Assembly (NCBI RefSeq): GCF_002104515.1
Contig: NZ_NBOE01000006.1
Location: 124,001 to 188,000, forward strand
Reading direction: 5' to 3'
DNA: 64,000 bases
DNA from: Colwellia polaris
GTDB lineage: Bacteria > Pseudomonadota > Gammaproteobacteria > Enterobacterales > Alteromonadaceae
Of the stretch, positions 1 to 10,244 are shown in pieces (positions within the stretch are counted from its first letter, which is position 1; each line of letters opens with the position of its first letter). The notes under the pieces are model-generated. The model had not been told where the DNA came from. It searched no databases and saw only the letters and a program-made list of their open reading frames with translations. The translations under genes and the position numbers were made by a program.

Positions 1-588
1 CAAGCAATAATGCCATTGCGCGGTAAAATTTTAAATACTTGGGAAGTCGACTCAGGGCAAATTTTAGCCTCGCAAGAAGTACATGATATCTCTGTTGCTT
101 TAGGCATTGATCCCGATACCGATGATTTATCAGGGTTACGTTACGGTAAAATTTGTATTCTTGCCGATGCTGACTCCGATGGTTTACATATAGCCACCTT
201 GCTTTGTGCGTTGTTTACCCAGCATTTTTTACCTTTAGTGCAAGCAGGTCATGTTTACGTTGCTATGCCTCCGCTGTATCGTGTTGATGTCGGCAAAGAA
301 GTGTTTTACGCGTTAGACGAAGCAGAGAAAGACAGTATTTTAGACCGCATTGAAGCAGAGAAAAAACGTGGTAAAGTTAATGTTCAACGTTTTAAAGGTT
401 TGGGTGAAATGAACCCTTTGCAATTGCGCGAAACAACTATGGACCCTAATACTCGACGCTTAGTACAATTAACGGTTGATGAACACGCAGAGACGATGGA
501 ACTTATGGATATGTTACTGTCGAAAAAACGCAGTGGCGATCGCAAAGACTGGCTTCAATCTAAAGGCGACTTAGTTGAGTTAGATTAG
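1..588 (+). CDS. parE: DNA topoisomerase IV subunit B (ParE), C-terminal part
   Basis: The reading frame is open from the first base, so the gene starts outside the window; 195 residues are visible. They hold the end of the TOPRIM domain with the DxDxDG metal-binding motif (ADADSDG, fragment residues about 56-61) and the conserved C-terminal part (QRFKGLGEMN) that contacts ParC. ParE is the ATPase subunit of topoisomerase IV, which decatenates daughter chromosomes. The partner gene parC lies about 4 kb downstream on the same strand, separated by a VOC gene and two GGDEF genes. A hairpin with a T-run follows the stop. GyrB is the only close alternative; the nearby parC and the ending favour ParE. 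Confidence 0.95.
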   Translation, partial: QAIMPLRGKILNTWEVDSGQILASQEVHDISVALGIDPDTDDLSGLRYGKICILADADSDGLHIATLLCALFTQHFLPLVQAGHVYVAMPPLYRVDVGKEVFYALDEAEKDSILDRIEAEKKRGKVNVQRFKGLGEMNPLQLRETTMDPNTRRLVQLTVDEHAETMELMDMLLSKKRSGDRKDWLQSKGDLVELD

Positions 589-638
589 TCATGTAAGTAA
601 CTAAAAAATGAATTAGTCATTTTTTGCGTTAATTTATC

Positions 639-671
639 AAGGTATAGTTTTTAATAACTATACCTTTTTAT
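639..671 (+). terminator. Rho-independent terminator after parE
   Basis: An 11-bp inverted repeat (AAGGTATAGTT / AACTATACCTT) with a short loop is followed by a T-rich tract. It lies between the parE stop and the VOC gene, so the VOC gene probably has its own promoter or depends on read-through. Confidence 0.75.
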
Positions 672-687
672 TTTTGAAAGGAACATT

Positions 688-1095
688 ATGATTGAGCATC
701 GACGTTTACGAAGTATATGTCACGCATCAGTGGGGACTAATGATTTAAAGCGTGCTAAGGCCTTTTATACGCCAGTGCTAGCAACATTAGACATTACTTT
801 AGTGAGTGAATATGAACAAGCCGTAGCTTACGGTAAAGGTTATCCTGAGTTTTGGCTGCAACAGCCCTTCGATAAAATGCCTGCGACAGCTGGAAATGGT
901 GTTCACTTTGGTTTTGTTGCGTTAAATAAGCGACAAGTAGATGAGTTTTATCAATGTGCTATTGCTTTAGGCGGAAGGTGTAATGGCACACCAGGTGCAA
1001 GACCAGAATATGGAACACCTTATTATGGTTGTTTTATTATCGATTTAGATGGTAATAAAATAGAAGCAAGTTATTGGCAAGTTACTGAAAAGTAA
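688..1095 (+). CDS. VOC (glyoxalase/bleomycin-resistance fold) protein
   Basis: This 135-residue protein has the single-domain vicinal-oxygen-chelate layout. There is an N-terminal His in a beta strand followed by a helix (CHASVGTNDLKRAKAFY) and a C-terminal strand with Glu (DLDGNKIEASYW). These are the usual positions of metal ligands in the family. The members range from glyoxalase I to dioxygenases and antibiotic-binding proteins, and the substrate cannot be read from sequence. The start is supported by AAAGGAAC just upstream. It sits alone behind a terminator and before the GGDEF pair, with no clear functional link to either. Confidence 0.8.
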   Translation: MIEHRRLRSICHASVGTNDLKRAKAFYTPVLATLDITLVSEYEQAVAYGKGYPEFWLQQPFDKMPATAGNGVHFGFVALNKRQVDEFYQCAIALGGRCNGTPGARPEYGTPYYGCFIIDLDGNKIEASYWQVTEK

Positions 1096-1224
1096 TGGTA
1101 TGTTGCTAATATTCAACGACCCATTAATTACTTTTTTATCAATATAAATAATAGTTTATCATTTACACAAAATCGTTTTATACTGTATTTGGTACATAAT
1201 CGCACATGCTGTTGGAGCGAGAAT

Positions 1225-3141
1225 TTGTTTAGAAACATTGTAAAATTCACTTTTCAAAACTGTGCCCAAATTCTCTTTGTTTTATTGTTAATTTCTTGTA
1301 AATCAAATGCATTGCAATCGTTAACAAATAACGATTTTAATGCTTTTCTAGTACGTGCTGAGCAATTAAATAATAGCGATCCCAAAGCCGCTTTAATTCT
1401 CTTAAATTCACATAAAGATTCATTAAACACTCAACCAATATCTAGCCAAGTAAACTATTACCGTATTCAATCTGCGGCCTATTCAGACCAAGCACTTTAC
1501 AGTTTAAGTGAAGCATCGGCAGAAAAAGGGTTAATGCTAGCTAAACAAATGAGTAATCCAAGTGTATTTATTGCTGAGCTCGCTTACACCAAAGGTTTTT
1601 CATTAGAAAGCCAAGGTGATTTCGAAAGCGCATTGCAAATATACCAAAATGGCTTAGACGTTGCCCGCTCGATGAATAATCAACAACTTACTGCTCGTGG
1701 GTTAACGAATATAGGGGCAATATTATATTTGCAAAAAAACTACAAACAGTCGTTAATAACGCTAAACCAAGCGCTAACCTTAGCGAATAATATTGCAGAT
1801 GAAGCTCTTTTAGGTGACATCAATAGTGAATTAGGTATTTTATACGGTTACATAGGTGAAGAGAAACAAGCAAATAATTACTTTCAACAGTCATATCAGC
1901 ACTTTAAAAAAGCAGGGAAACATAATTACGCACTGAATAGTTTGCATAATGTGGCTAATAACCATGCTAATGAAAAAAGGTATGAAGAAGCCTTAGAAGT
2001 TTATAGAATTTTAGAAAGCGAGATTTTACCTAATACGAGTAACCACTTCATCGCTAGTATTTACCGAAACATAGCTTGGGCATTGGTTAATCAAAAAACG
2101 CCCGATACAGAAAACGCTTATCGCTATATCATTTTAGCTGGTGAATACGTAAAAGAAGTTGAACAACATGCGGTAAAGCTACAATATATGGTTAATAAAG
2201 TTTTTGTATTAGAGAAAATGGAGCGTTATCAGGAGGCATTAGATAACTTAGATCAAGCGCAAGCTTTATTAGCGCTTAAAGACAGTAATATCTATGATAC
2301 CAGCGAATTAAATATTCTATTTTTGAGAGCTAAATTACAGTCTGTTTTAGGCGATTACAGTCAAGCTATTGAAACTCAATCTACATTCTTTAAAAAATCA
2401 ATTGCATATAAAAAAGTACGAGAAACTAATGAGGTTGATGAGTTAATTTTACAATATGAAAGTGAAACCGCTCAGCGGCAGAATGACATCCTAGAGAAAA
2501 AACAACGATTACAAGATTTACAACTACAACAAATGACAAGTAATGCTGATAGTCGTGAGATACTTGTTATAATTTTAGCCGTATGCACTTTGCTTTTAGC
2601 TTGGTTTTTACTGCGAGTTATTACCGGGCAAAAAAACTTAGTTCGAGTAACCAGAATTGATAGTTTAACCGGAGTAGTTAATCGGCGAAGGTTGCTTGAA
2701 TTAGGAGAAGACTTATTCAAGCAGTCGAAACAGGAACAACAACCATTTAGTGTTTATATGATAGATATTGATTTTTTCAAACAAATAAACGATAAATTTG
2801 GTCATAGTGTCGGCGATAAAGCATTACAAGAAGTTGCTATTTTAGGGCAAAACTTAATGCGTGATAGTGATGTATTTGGCCGATTTGGTGGTGAAGAATT
2901 TATTGCGCTATTGCCTGATACTGATCATAAACAAGCGTTTGAAGTTGCACAGCGACTAAGACAGCACATTGAAGAAACAAACTGGCAAGCGCTACAACTT
3001 AGTCAATTAACGATCAGCGTTGGCGTAGCGACATTTGAGAGTGACAATTATAACGATTTTTCAATTTTGCTAAAAGCTGCCGACGAAGAGTTATTAAAAG
3101 CCAAGCAATCTGGTCGAAATAAGGTTAGTTCAGATGTATAG
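1225..3141 (+). CDS. TPR-containing membrane diguanylate cyclase (GGDEF)
   Basis: The protein has an N-terminal lipoprotein-like leader (LLLISC), then TPR-type helical repeats over about residues 20-440. A membrane segment lies near residues 446-466 and a C-terminal GGDEF domain follows. The active-site motif is GGEEF (about 555-559), and an RDSD inhibitory I-site lies five residues before it, so an active, product-inhibited c-di-GMP synthase is expected. I chose the TTG at 1225 because GGAG stands seven bases before it; another TTG at 1189 would add 12 residues but has no ribosome binding site. There is no in-frame ATG near the start. The end overlaps the next GGDEF gene by 8 bases, indicating a translationally coupled pair. 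Confidence 0.85.
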   Translation: MFRNIVKFTFQNCAQILFVLLLISCKSNALQSLTNNDFNAFLVRAEQLNNSDPKAALILLNSHKDSLNTQPISSQVNYYRIQSAAYSDQALYSLSEASAEKGLMLAKQMSNPSVFIAELAYTKGFSLESQGDFESALQIYQNGLDVARSMNNQQLTARGLTNIGAILYLQKNYKQSLITLNQALTLANNIADEALLGDINSELGILYGYIGEEKQANNYFQQSYQHFKKAGKHNYALNSLHNVANNHANEKRYEEALEVYRILESEILPNTSNHFIASIYRNIAWALVNQKTPDTENAYRYIILAGEYVKEVEQHAVKLQYMVNKVFVLEKMERYQEALDNLDQAQALLALKDSNIYDTSELNILFLRAKLQSVLGDYSQAIETQSTFFKKSIAYKKVRETNEVDELILQYESETAQRQNDILEKKQRLQDLQLQQMTSNADSREILVIILAVCTLLLAWFLLRVITGQKNLVRVTRIDSLTGVVNRRRLLELGEDLFKQSKQEQQPFSVYMIDIDFFKQINDKFGHSVGDKALQEVAILGQNLMRDSDVFGRFGGEEFIALLPDTDHKQAFEVAQRLRQHIEETNWQALQLSQLTISVGVATFESDNYNDFSILLKAADEELLKAKQSGRNKVSSDV

Positions 3142-4396
3142 ATATTCTAGCATTAGATCTTATCTAATATCTTGTTCACTCATGCTCTTTAGCTTTCAAG
3201 TTTTTGCTGATGAAGCTAGTAATTCACAACAAGTATTTACGTCTGCTGATAGTCCACAGATTTCCCTGGCTCAATCAACAAAAGTTATGGTGATAAGTGG
3301 AGCGGTATTCTCATTAAAAACCTTGAGTGAACATGATAAGAGCGCAGCGCAAATTCAACTTTTAGAGATACAGTCTTCAGGGGTAACGTTCAATATCGCT
3401 GAACAATACTTACTAAATGTAATTCGTGCCAATATCTCTAATACTGAAGGGCAAGAGCATAAAGTTATTAACTGGCTCAATAAAGCAATCTCACTTGAAC
3501 CATCGCTTGCTAAAAAACAGCTCGACTCACCCTTATTTGCAGATGCTTATTTGCTGTTATCAACTGTATATCAACGCCAAGGTCAAGATAAACTGGCTTT
3601 TGATAATAAGAAAAAGTACATCAAAAAGTATTTCTCACACTTAAAGCAACAAAAAGAGCTACGTGTTAAGCGTTTAAATGAAATATATAATATTGAAAAA
3701 AAACATGAAGAGAACGAACTGCTCGCCCAAAACAATGAAATAAAACAATATGCACTTTCTCGTGCAGAGTCTGACCGTACACAACAACACATTCATATTG
3801 CGATTTTTATTATCGCTGTCAGTGTGTTTTTCTTATTATTAGTTCGGCAGTTTAAAATACGTCGAGCATTAAAGTTATTAGCTAAAACAGATAGTTTAAC
3901 GCAATTGCCAAATCGGCGTTCATTCTTTAGCTGTGGCGATACCTACATGAGTAAAGCATTGTCTTCTGATAAAGAGCTTAGTATTTTAATGCTTGATATT
4001 GATGACTTTAAAACGATAAACGATAATTTAGGTCATGATGCTGGCGATAGTGTTATTTGCAATGTTGCCACTTTAGCGGCCGAGACTATGCGCTCACGCG
4101 ATTTTTTTGCTCGTATTGGTGGTGAAGAGTTTGCAGCGATTTTACCTGACGCTACCATAGAACAAGCACGTTCTATTGCAGAGCATATACGTGAGAAAAT
4201 TCAAGATAACGCCAGTGCTAATATCAGTGATAATGAAAACCATAAGCAAACGGTAACTGTTAGTATTGGTATTGCGAGTATCAGAGATGTAAAAAAAGAT
4301 TTCGATAGTTTATTACATGCCGCTGATTTAGCCATGTATCAAGCTAAGATTAAAGGCTGCAATCAAGTTTATAGTTTCACTAAAGCAGAAAAATAA
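3134..4396 (+). CDS. Membrane diguanylate cyclase (GGDEF)
   Basis: This 420-residue protein begins with a signal peptide (cleavage probably after FA-D, residue about 25). A periplasmic helical region of about 190 residues follows, then one membrane segment (about 219-239) and a cytoplasmic GGDEF domain. The motif is GGEEF at 329-333, with an RSRD I-site five residues before it. It is therefore likely an active c-di-GMP synthase that senses something in the periplasm. Its start lies inside the end of the preceding GGDEF gene. The similar layout of the two proteins suggests an old duplication, but the sensor regions differ clearly in length and sequence. Confidence 0.87.
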   Translation: MYRYSSIRSYLISCSLMLFSFQVFADEASNSQQVFTSADSPQISLAQSTKVMVISGAVFSLKTLSEHDKSAAQIQLLEIQSSGVTFNIAEQYLLNVIRANISNTEGQEHKVINWLNKAISLEPSLAKKQLDSPLFADAYLLLSTVYQRQGQDKLAFDNKKKYIKKYFSHLKQQKELRVKRLNEIYNIEKKHEENELLAQNNEIKQYALSRAESDRTQQHIHIAIFIIAVSVFFLLLVRQFKIRRALKLLAKTDSLTQLPNRRSFFSCGDTYMSKALSSDKELSILMLDIDDFKTINDNLGHDAGDSVICNVATLAAETMRSRDFFARIGGEEFAAILPDATIEQARSIAEHIREKIQDNASANISDNENHKQTVTVSIGIASIRDVKKDFDSLLHAADLAMYQAKIKGCNQVYSFTKAEK

Positions 4397-4542
4397 AACT
4401 AAAATTAATTACCGTTGTGAGATATTTATCCGCTAAAAGTATTCTTTCCTCAAGTATAATCAGCTAAGCTACCCCTAGAACAATAATAATAGAAGTTACG
4501 TTTAATAACTCGGCATTAATCGAACTTTTAAGGAACAATTTC

Positions 4543-6837
4543 ATGTCAGATGCGATCGACTTTAGTTTAGACGGTATTGAACAACGCCCATTAAGGCAGT
4601 TTACCGAAGAAGCTTATTTAAATTACTCTATGTATGTCATTATGGACCGTGCCTTGCCGCATATTGGTGACGGATTAAAACCGGTTCAACGTCGTATCGT
4701 TTATGCAATGTCAGAACTTGGCTTGTCTGCGTTGGCAAAATATAAAAAATCTGCGCGTACGGTAGGGGATGTATTAGGTAAATTTCATCCTCATGGTGAC
4801 TCAGCTTGTTATGAGGCTATGGTGTTAATGGCACAGCCATTTTCATACCGATATCCATTGGTTGACGGACAAGGTAACTGGGGTGCTCCTGACGACCCTA
4901 AGTCTTTTGCGGCAATGCGTTATACCGAAGCCCGTTTATCACGCTTTAGTGAAGTTTTATTAGCAGAATTAGGCCAAGGCACCGTTGATTGGTCGCCGAA
5001 CTTTGATGGCACAATGAAAGAGCCTAAAACGTTGCCTGCACGCTTACCTCACATATTACTTAACGGTATTACCGGTATTGCTGTCGGTATGGCAACTGAT
5101 ATTCCACCTCATAATGTGAGAGAAGTGGCCAGTGCTTGCGTGCACTTAATTGAGCAACCTAAAGCAGAACTGTCAGATTTACTTGAGATTATTCAAGGTC
5201 CTGATTACCCAACCGATGCCGAAATAATTACTCCTAAAGCCGATATAGAGAAAATTTATCAAACGGGTCGCGGCAGTATTAAAATGCGTGCAGTGTATGA
5301 AATATTGCATGGTGAAGTGGTTATTACCGCTTTGCCACATCAAGCATCTGGCGGGAAAATATTAGAACAAATTGCGAATCAAATGCAGGCTAAAAAACTG
5401 CCAATGGTGGTAGATTTACGTGACGAGTCTGATCATGAAAACCCTATTCGCTTAGTTGTTGTTCCACGTTCAAATCGTGTAGATATAGAACAATTAATGC
5501 AGCACTTGTTTGCCACAACGGATTTAGAGAAAAACTTCCGTGTTAATTTAAACATGATAGGTTTAGACAATAAACCAGCGGTTAAAGATATTAGAACCAT
5601 TTTAAGCGAGTGGTTAGAGTATCGTCGTGAAACTGTGCGACGTCGTTTACAGTATCGATTAGATAAAGTGTTAGCGCGTTTACACATTTTAGACGGCTTA
5701 CTTATTGCCTATTTAAACATTGATGAAGTTATTGAAATTATAAGAGGTTTTGATAATCCTAAAGCTGAGTTAATGTCTCGTTTTGACTTGTCTGATCGCC
5801 AAGCTGAATCAATATTAGAAATTAAATTACGCCAACTTGCTAAGCTAGAAGAAATTAAAATTCGAGCTGAGCAAGACGAGTTAAATATTGAACGCGAATA
5901 CCTTGAAAAAACACTTGGCTCAAAAGCGCGTATGAATACGCTAATGAAGAAAGAGATATTAGAAGCAGCTGAAAAGTATGGTGATGATCGCCGTTCAGTT
6001 ATTGTAGAACGTAGCGAAGCAAAAGCATTATCAGAAAAAGATTTAATGCCGAGTGAGCCAGTTACTGTAGTGGTTTCTCAAAAGGGTTGGGCACGTTGTG
6101 CTAAGGGGCATGACATTGACGCGCAAGCACTTAGCTACAAATCAGGCGATGAATATTTATGCTCAGCTAAAGGGCGCAGTAATCGCCCTGTGGTGTTTAT
6201 TGACTCAGCAGGTAGAGCATACGCTACCGATGCTCATAGCTTACCTACAGCACGTAGCCAGGGCGAACCATTGACAGGGCGATTCAACTTAGCCAGTGGC
6301 GAGTATTTTGAAAAAGTATTGATGGCTGATGACGAAAGCCGATACTTGTTAAGTAGTGATGCAGGTTACGGTTTTGTCGGTAGCTTTGGCGATATGGTTA
6401 GTCGAAATAAAAACGGTAAAGCGCTGTTAAGCTTGTCGGCTGCGGCTAAGGTAATGACCCCACGGGTTGTTAATAATATAGATACTGAATTGGTGCTTTC
6501 AATTACTTCAGAAGGGCGAATGTTAGTTTTCCCAATTAAAGATTTACCTGTGTTAAGTAAGGGTAAAGGTAATAAAATTATTAATATTCCAACCGCAAGG
6601 GCAAAAGCGCGTGAAGAATATGTAACTTTGCTTGAAGTATTACCACCAGGCAGTGCTGTAACTTTACATGCGGGTAAACGAAAGCTTACCTTAAAAGCGA
6701 GTGATATTGAGCACTATAAAGGCGAGCGTGGTCGTCGAGGTAACAAGTTACCTAGAGGGTTACAACGTGTTGATAATATTGTTGTTGAGCAAACAGGTGC
6801 AGGGATAGAGCCTGAAATGCCTGAAAGTGAAACTTAG
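4543..6837 (+). CDS. parC: DNA topoisomerase IV subunit A (ParC)
   Basis: At 764 residues the protein is close to the family's usual length. It opens with the typical breakage-reunion domain and has the catalytic Tyr127 ([10 protein letters not shown]). The quinolone-determining region reads [18 protein letters not shown], with Ser87 and Glu91 matching E. coli Ser80 and Glu84, so the common resistance changes are absent. The C-terminal part is the beta-pinwheel DNA-wrapping domain. AAGGAA precedes the ATG. A terminator follows the stop. It is the partner of ParE, whose gene is upstream. Confidence 0.97.
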   Translation: MSDAIDFSLDGIEQRPLRQFTEEAYLNYSMYVIMDRALPHIGDGLKPVQRRIVYAMSELGLSALAKYKKSARTVGDVLGKFHPHGDSACYEAMVLMAQPFSYRYPLVDGQGNWGAPDDPKSFAAMRYTEARLSRFSEVLLAELGQGTVDWSPNFDGTMKEPKTLPARLPHILLNGITGIAVGMATDIPPHNVREVASACVHLIEQPKAELSDLLEIIQGPDYPTDAEIITPKADIEKIYQTGRGSIKMRAVYEILHGEVVITALPHQASGGKILEQIANQMQAKKLPMVVDLRDESDHENPIRLVVVPRSNRVDIEQLMQHLFATTDLEKNFRVNLNMIGLDNKPAVKDIRTILSEWLEYRRETVRRRLQYRLDKVLARLHILDGLLIAYLNIDEVIEIIRGFDNPKAELMSRFDLSDRQAESILEIKLRQLAKLEEIKIRAEQDELNIEREYLEKTLGSKARMNTLMKKEILEAAEKYGDDRRSVIVERSEAKALSEKDLMPSEPVTVVVSQKGWARCAKGHDIDAQALSYKSGDEYLCSAKGRSNRPVVFIDSAGRAYATDAHSLPTARSQGEPLTGRFNLASGEYFEKVLMADDESRYLLSSDAGYGFVGSFGDMVSRNKNGKALLSLSAAAKVMTPRVVNNIDTELVLSITSEGRMLVFPIKDLPVLSKGKGNKIINIPTARAKAREEYVTLLEVLPPGSAVTLHAGKRKLTLKASDIEHYKGERGRRGNKLPRGLQRVDNIVVEQTGAGIEPEMPESET

Positions 6838-6907
6838 CAGTATCAACCATTATAAAAATGCAGAGCACATAACTCGCTAGTAATGTGTGTTTAGTTGAAC
6901 TTCAATG

Positions 6908-6941
6908 AAGCCTTAAGTATAAATATCTTAAGGCTTTTTTA
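6908..6941 (+). terminator. Terminator after parC
   Basis: A 10-bp inverted repeat (AAGCCTTAAG / CTTAAGGCTT) with a 9-base loop is followed by TTTTTT, about 70 bases after the parC stop. Confidence 0.85.
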
Positions 6942-7069
6942 TATCTGGTCAAAAGTATTACTGCTAAGGCTAGTGTCATTTTCTACTTTTATTATTCTTC
7001 CCTTTACTCAGGCTCACTTGAAGTACTTAATAATTAATTTGAAAGTTAAGATATTTATTAGCCTAGCTG

Positions 7070-7675
7070 CTAGGTAGCTGATGTTTCAGATGGTAATAAT
7101 TGCTTAATCAACCCAGCTAACTGTATTATTTTGACATTCGATAGTTGTCGATAATCGAAATATGGACAGATAATTAAACCTAATTCAGTATTCATTGCAA
7201 AATCGTCACTCAGCCAAGTACTTTCATTAGTTAGGCTAAGTTCTTGCGCATATCCTTTGCCCAACACAATATGTAATGTTGTATCGGCTGAATCTTTTGT
7301 AACCTTGGTAAGGCGTGTAGCTTGCGAATTAGAATTAGTAGGCTGACAAAAGGCTTTATCAGTCGATAAGCTTGGTATTAATTTAGGCGCTGAAAAAAGT
7401 AAGCAGTGCTGACTGTGTGCTTGTAAAAGCTGGTCATCTCTTAATTGTTGCCAGCTAGAAAACTTATCAGCTGATAATTCAAATAATAACTTAGCATAAA
7501 CATTAAATACTTTACGCCAATGATTACCGGTTTCTTGGCATATATGGCTAACTTCACCAGGTATTAGCGGTTTAACACTATTGAGGTTTTGATACGTTTT
7601 GAGGGGCGGGCGATTACGAATATAGAAAATAATATTGGCGTTATCGTTGCCAAGACCAACAGGGAGATTAAGCAT
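7070..7675 (-). CDS. Conserved hypothetical protein, about 200 residues
   Basis: I do not recognise a named domain. The protein is soluble-looking, without signal peptide or membrane segment, and carries several Trp and Cys residues. The chosen ATG at 7675 starts MLNLPVGLG and has a weak AAGAAG upstream; a GTG at 7693 would add six residues but has no ribosome binding site. It lies convergent to parC. Upstream is a bidirectional hairpin that separates it from the small DUF3545-like gene. Coding character is supported by the long uninterrupted frame and normal amino-acid composition. Confidence 0.6.
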   Translation of the reverse strand: MLNLPVGLGNDNANIIFYIRNRPPLKTYQNLNSVKPLIPGEVSHICQETGNHWRKVFNVYAKLLFELSADKFSSWQQLRDDQLLQAHSQHCLLFSAPKLIPSLSTDKAFCQPTNSNSQATRLTKVTKDSADTTLHIVLGKGYAQELSLTNESTWLSDDFAMNTELGLIICPYFDYRQLSNVKIIQLAGLIKQLLPSETSAT

Positions 7676-7716
7676 TTTGCTTCTTATACTCACATGATAT
7701 TAATTAACTGTTAATA

Positions 7717-7743
7717 AAAAACCCGGGTAAATACCGGGTTTTT
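7717..7743 (-). terminator. Bidirectional-type terminator after the DUF3545-like gene
   Basis: A 10-bp stem (AAAAACCCGG / CCGGGTTTTT) with a 7-base loop has A and T tracts on both sides. It lies 38 bases after the stop of the small minus-strand gene. Confidence 0.85.
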
Positions 7744-7781
7744 AGTCGTTTTAAATATTTTATTAGCACTACATTGCTTAG

Positions 7782-7955
7782 TTAAAACTCTTTCAGCATA
7801 CTTTCCAAAGAATCATCATATGCTTTTAATTCTTTTTCCAGCTGAAATTTTTCTTTCAGTTGTTCGATTTCACGCCACTTTCTTTTTTTATTATTACTCG
7901 GACTTGCTTTCGGCTGAGCGCCTATTGAATCCAATACTTGTTGAAATTTTTCCAT
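7782..7955 (-). CDS. Small DUF3545-like protein, 57 residues
   Basis: The protein is short, highly charged and probably one long helix. The core RKWREIEQLKEKFQLEKEL resembles what I recall of the DUF3545 family of gammaproteobacterial proteins of about 60 residues and unknown function. The start at 7955 is decided by AAGGAG six bases upstream; a longer frame extends to 8030 but lacks a ribosome binding site and would begin with an unrelated Cys-rich stretch. It has its own terminator and sits downstream of the transaldolase gene on the same strand, about 130 bases away. Confidence 0.75.
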   Translation of the reverse strand: MEKFQQVLDSIGAQPKASPSNNKKRKWREIEQLKEKFQLEKELKAYDDSLESMLKEF

Positions 7956-8085
7956 GGTATGCTCCTTATTTCTACAACTGCAGCTTTTTAATACCACAGT
8001 TGCCGATAAAAAAGAAACAATTTTTTGCATTTTAATTACAAAAATTTACATTTCAACTTGCATCTCAACAAGTTTGATAAAAAAT

Positions 8086-9039
8086 TTAAAGCATTGCTTT
8101 TAATTGTTGCTCTAGTTTTACTTGGTCAATGGTGAAGTTACGAATACCTTCTGCTAATTTTTCAGTTGCCATAGCATCTTCATTCATTTGCCATCTAAAC
8201 TGCGCTTCAGTTAAAGCGGCTTCTTGCGCGATTGGTGCTTGCTCACTAAATAACTTTTGCTCAACTGTTTCTGTTGAATTCGCTAATTCGTCCATTAGGT
8301 TAGGGCTAATCGTTAAGCGATCACAGCCGGCTAATTCAAGTATTTCGCCAATATTGCGGAAACTTGCACCCATTACAACCGTATTATGACCTTTTGCTTT
8401 GTAGTAATTGTAAATGCTAGTCACTGATACAACACCAGGATCTTCACTTGCTGAATAATCGGTGCGGCCAGTGTCTTTTTTGTACCAATCTAATATGCGG
8501 CCAACAAAAGGAGAGATAAGGTAAATTTTAGCTTCAGCACAAGCTTGTGCCTGCGCAAAGCTGAACAGTAATGTTAGGTTACAGTTTATACCTTCACGCT
8601 CTAATTGTTCAGCAGCTTTAATGCCTTCCCAAGTAGAGGCTATTTTAATTAATATGCGATCATTATTAATGCCAGCTTCGTTGTACATAGCGATTAGTTT
8701 ATGTGCTTTTGCAATCGATGCTTGCGTATCAAATGAAAGACGAGCATCAACCTCTGTTGAAATTCTACCGGGTACTATCTTTAAAATTTCTAAACCAATT
8801 AATACTGACAGTTTATCTGCAGCATCAATCACTTGTTGATCAGCATCAGCAGATTGAGTTTTTGCCCATTCTACCGCTGTTTTTAAAAGTTGTTGGTAAT
8901 TTGGTAACGACGCTGCTTTTAATAATAGCGATGGATTTGTTGTGGCATCTTGTGGTTGAAACTTAGCAATAGCTTCAATGTCGCCAGTATCTGCAACAAC
9001 GGTTGTCATCGCTTTTAATTGTGATAATTGGTCGGTCAT
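8086..9039 (-). CDS. tal: Transaldolase
   Basis: The 317 residues match TalB/TalA length exactly. The Schiff-base lysine is Lys132 in [12 protein letters not shown], the same number as in E. coli TalB. Other family blocks are visible ([10 protein letters not shown] near 31-40 and [11 protein letters not shown]). The enzyme transfers a dihydroxyacetone unit between sugar phosphates in the non-oxidative pentose phosphate pathway. AGGACATATT stands before the ATG. The gene stands alone, divergent from yaaA across about 290 bases. Confidence 0.97.
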   Translation of the reverse strand: MTDQLSQLKAMTTVVADTGDIEAIAKFQPQDATTNPSLLLKAASLPNYQQLLKTAVEWAKTQSADADQQVIDAADKLSVLIGLEILKIVPGRISTEVDARLSFDTQASIAKAHKLIAMYNEAGINNDRILIKIASTWEGIKAAEQLEREGINCNLTLLFSFAQAQACAEAKIYLISPFVGRILDWYKKDTGRTDYSASEDPGVVSVTSIYNYYKAKGHNTVVMGASFRNIGEILELAGCDRLTISPNLMDELANSTETVEQKLFSEQAPIAQEAALTEAQFRWQMNEDAMATEKLAEGIRNFTIDQVKLEQQLKAML

Positions 9040-9329
9040 AATATGTCCTTGATATAAATAGTGGTACGTATGAGCACGTAAAATTTGATGAAATATTACA
9101 ACGTTTTTCGAGCAAGATAGGTGAAATTGCTAGGTATCTGTTTTATTCGCTACTATTTGTATCAAATTTTCATAATTTTTCAAGTGCGATAATGAAATAA
9201 ATTAGATAAAAACGTTATTGTAAGCGGTATAGGCTATTAGTTAGATGATTAATTAATAATGCCGCTAATTATATTCGTTTTCTCCTGTGTTATAGTGTGA
9301 AAAATTTTTTAAAGTTGAGTAGATATATA

Positions 9330-10106
9330 ATGTTGCTTGTTGTTTCTCCCGCTAAGAATCTTGATTATGAATCCCCCGTTGCTACTGACAAATATACCCA
9401 ACCTGAGCTGTTAGAACACAGCGAAGTGTTAATAAAAAAGTGTAAAACATTAACCCCAGCAGATATCAGTTCATTAATGGGCATTAGCGATAAATTGGCA
9501 GGGTTAAACGCTGCACGTTTTGGTGAATGGTCAACCCCTTTTACCCCAGGCAATGCTCGCCAAGCGATCTTAGCCTTTAATGGCGACGTGTATACAGGAC
9601 TAGACGCTCAAACATTCAGCGAGAAAGACTTTGAATTTGCTCAACAGCACATGCGGATATTGTCGGGTTTATATGGCCTGTTAAAACCGTTAGATTTAAT
9701 GCAAGCATACCGTTTAGAAATGGGGAAAAAGCTTGATAATGATCGAGGTACCAATTTGTATCAATTTTGGGGCGACATTATTACCGAAAATTTAAATGCG
9801 GCAATTGCAGCGCAAGGTGACGATGTTTTAATTAACCTTGCATCAAATGAATACTTTAAATCGGTAAATAAGAAAGTATTAAAAGCTGAAATTATTACCC
9901 CAGCATTTAAAGATTGGAAAAATGGTCAATATAAGATGATCAGCTTTTTCGCTAAAAAAGCCCGTGGTTTAATGGCGCGTTATATCATTGAGAACAAAAT
10001 TACAGATGTTGAAAAGTTGAAAAATTTTGATGTGGCAGGTTATCAGTTTTCAAGTGAATTTAGCAAAGGTAATGACTGGGTATTTACCCGTAAAGAGCTT
10101 GATTAA
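9330..10106 (+). CDS. yaaA: Peroxide stress protein YaaA (DUF328/UPF0246)
   Basis: The protein opens [14 protein letters not shown] and is 258 residues long, as in E. coli YaaA. A GTG further upstream at 9297 gives an extension absent from the family, so the ATG at 9330 is preferred. The conserved blocks [23 protein letters not shown] and [13 protein letters not shown] are visible. In E. coli YaaA binds DNA and limits iron-driven oxidative damage during peroxide stress. A terminator follows. Confidence 0.93.
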   Translation: MLLVVSPAKNLDYESPVATDKYTQPELLEHSEVLIKKCKTLTPADISSLMGISDKLAGLNAARFGEWSTPFTPGNARQAILAFNGDVYTGLDAQTFSEKDFEFAQQHMRILSGLYGLLKPLDLMQAYRLEMGKKLDNDRGTNLYQFWGDIITENLNAAIAAQGDDVLINLASNEYFKSVNKKVLKAEIITPAFKDWKNGQYKMISFFAKKARGLMARYIIENKITDVEKLKNFDVAGYQFSSEFSKGNDWVFTRKELD

Positions 10107-10172
10107 GTTAAGTATGTTTAATTAAAATAACCGCTATTAAGGTTAGGCTTAATTATTTAAAGCGGTTAAGAG

Positions 10173-10217
10173 AAAGCACAATATGAACCATAAAACCGGC
10201 TCATACTGTGCTTTTTT
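10173..10217 (+). terminator. Terminator after yaaA
   Basis: A 14-bp stem with one mismatch (AAAGCACAATATGA / TCATACTGTGCTTT) is followed by a T-run. It lies between two convergent genes, yaaA and the S9 peptidase. Confidence 0.8.
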
Positions 10218-10244
10218 AATATTAGTACGCGAGGTAATAATCGG

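Noticed and set aside
5433-5687. Antisense frame inside parC
   Set aside because: It lies wholly within a well-conserved gene, has unusual composition and no ribosome binding site. Similar frames opposite srmB, recJ and the lipoprotein gene were rejected for the same reasons.
6895-7077. 60-codon frame after parC
   Set aside because: It begins in the parC terminator region, contains the terminator stem and is low-complexity and hydrophobic. It is probably not translated.
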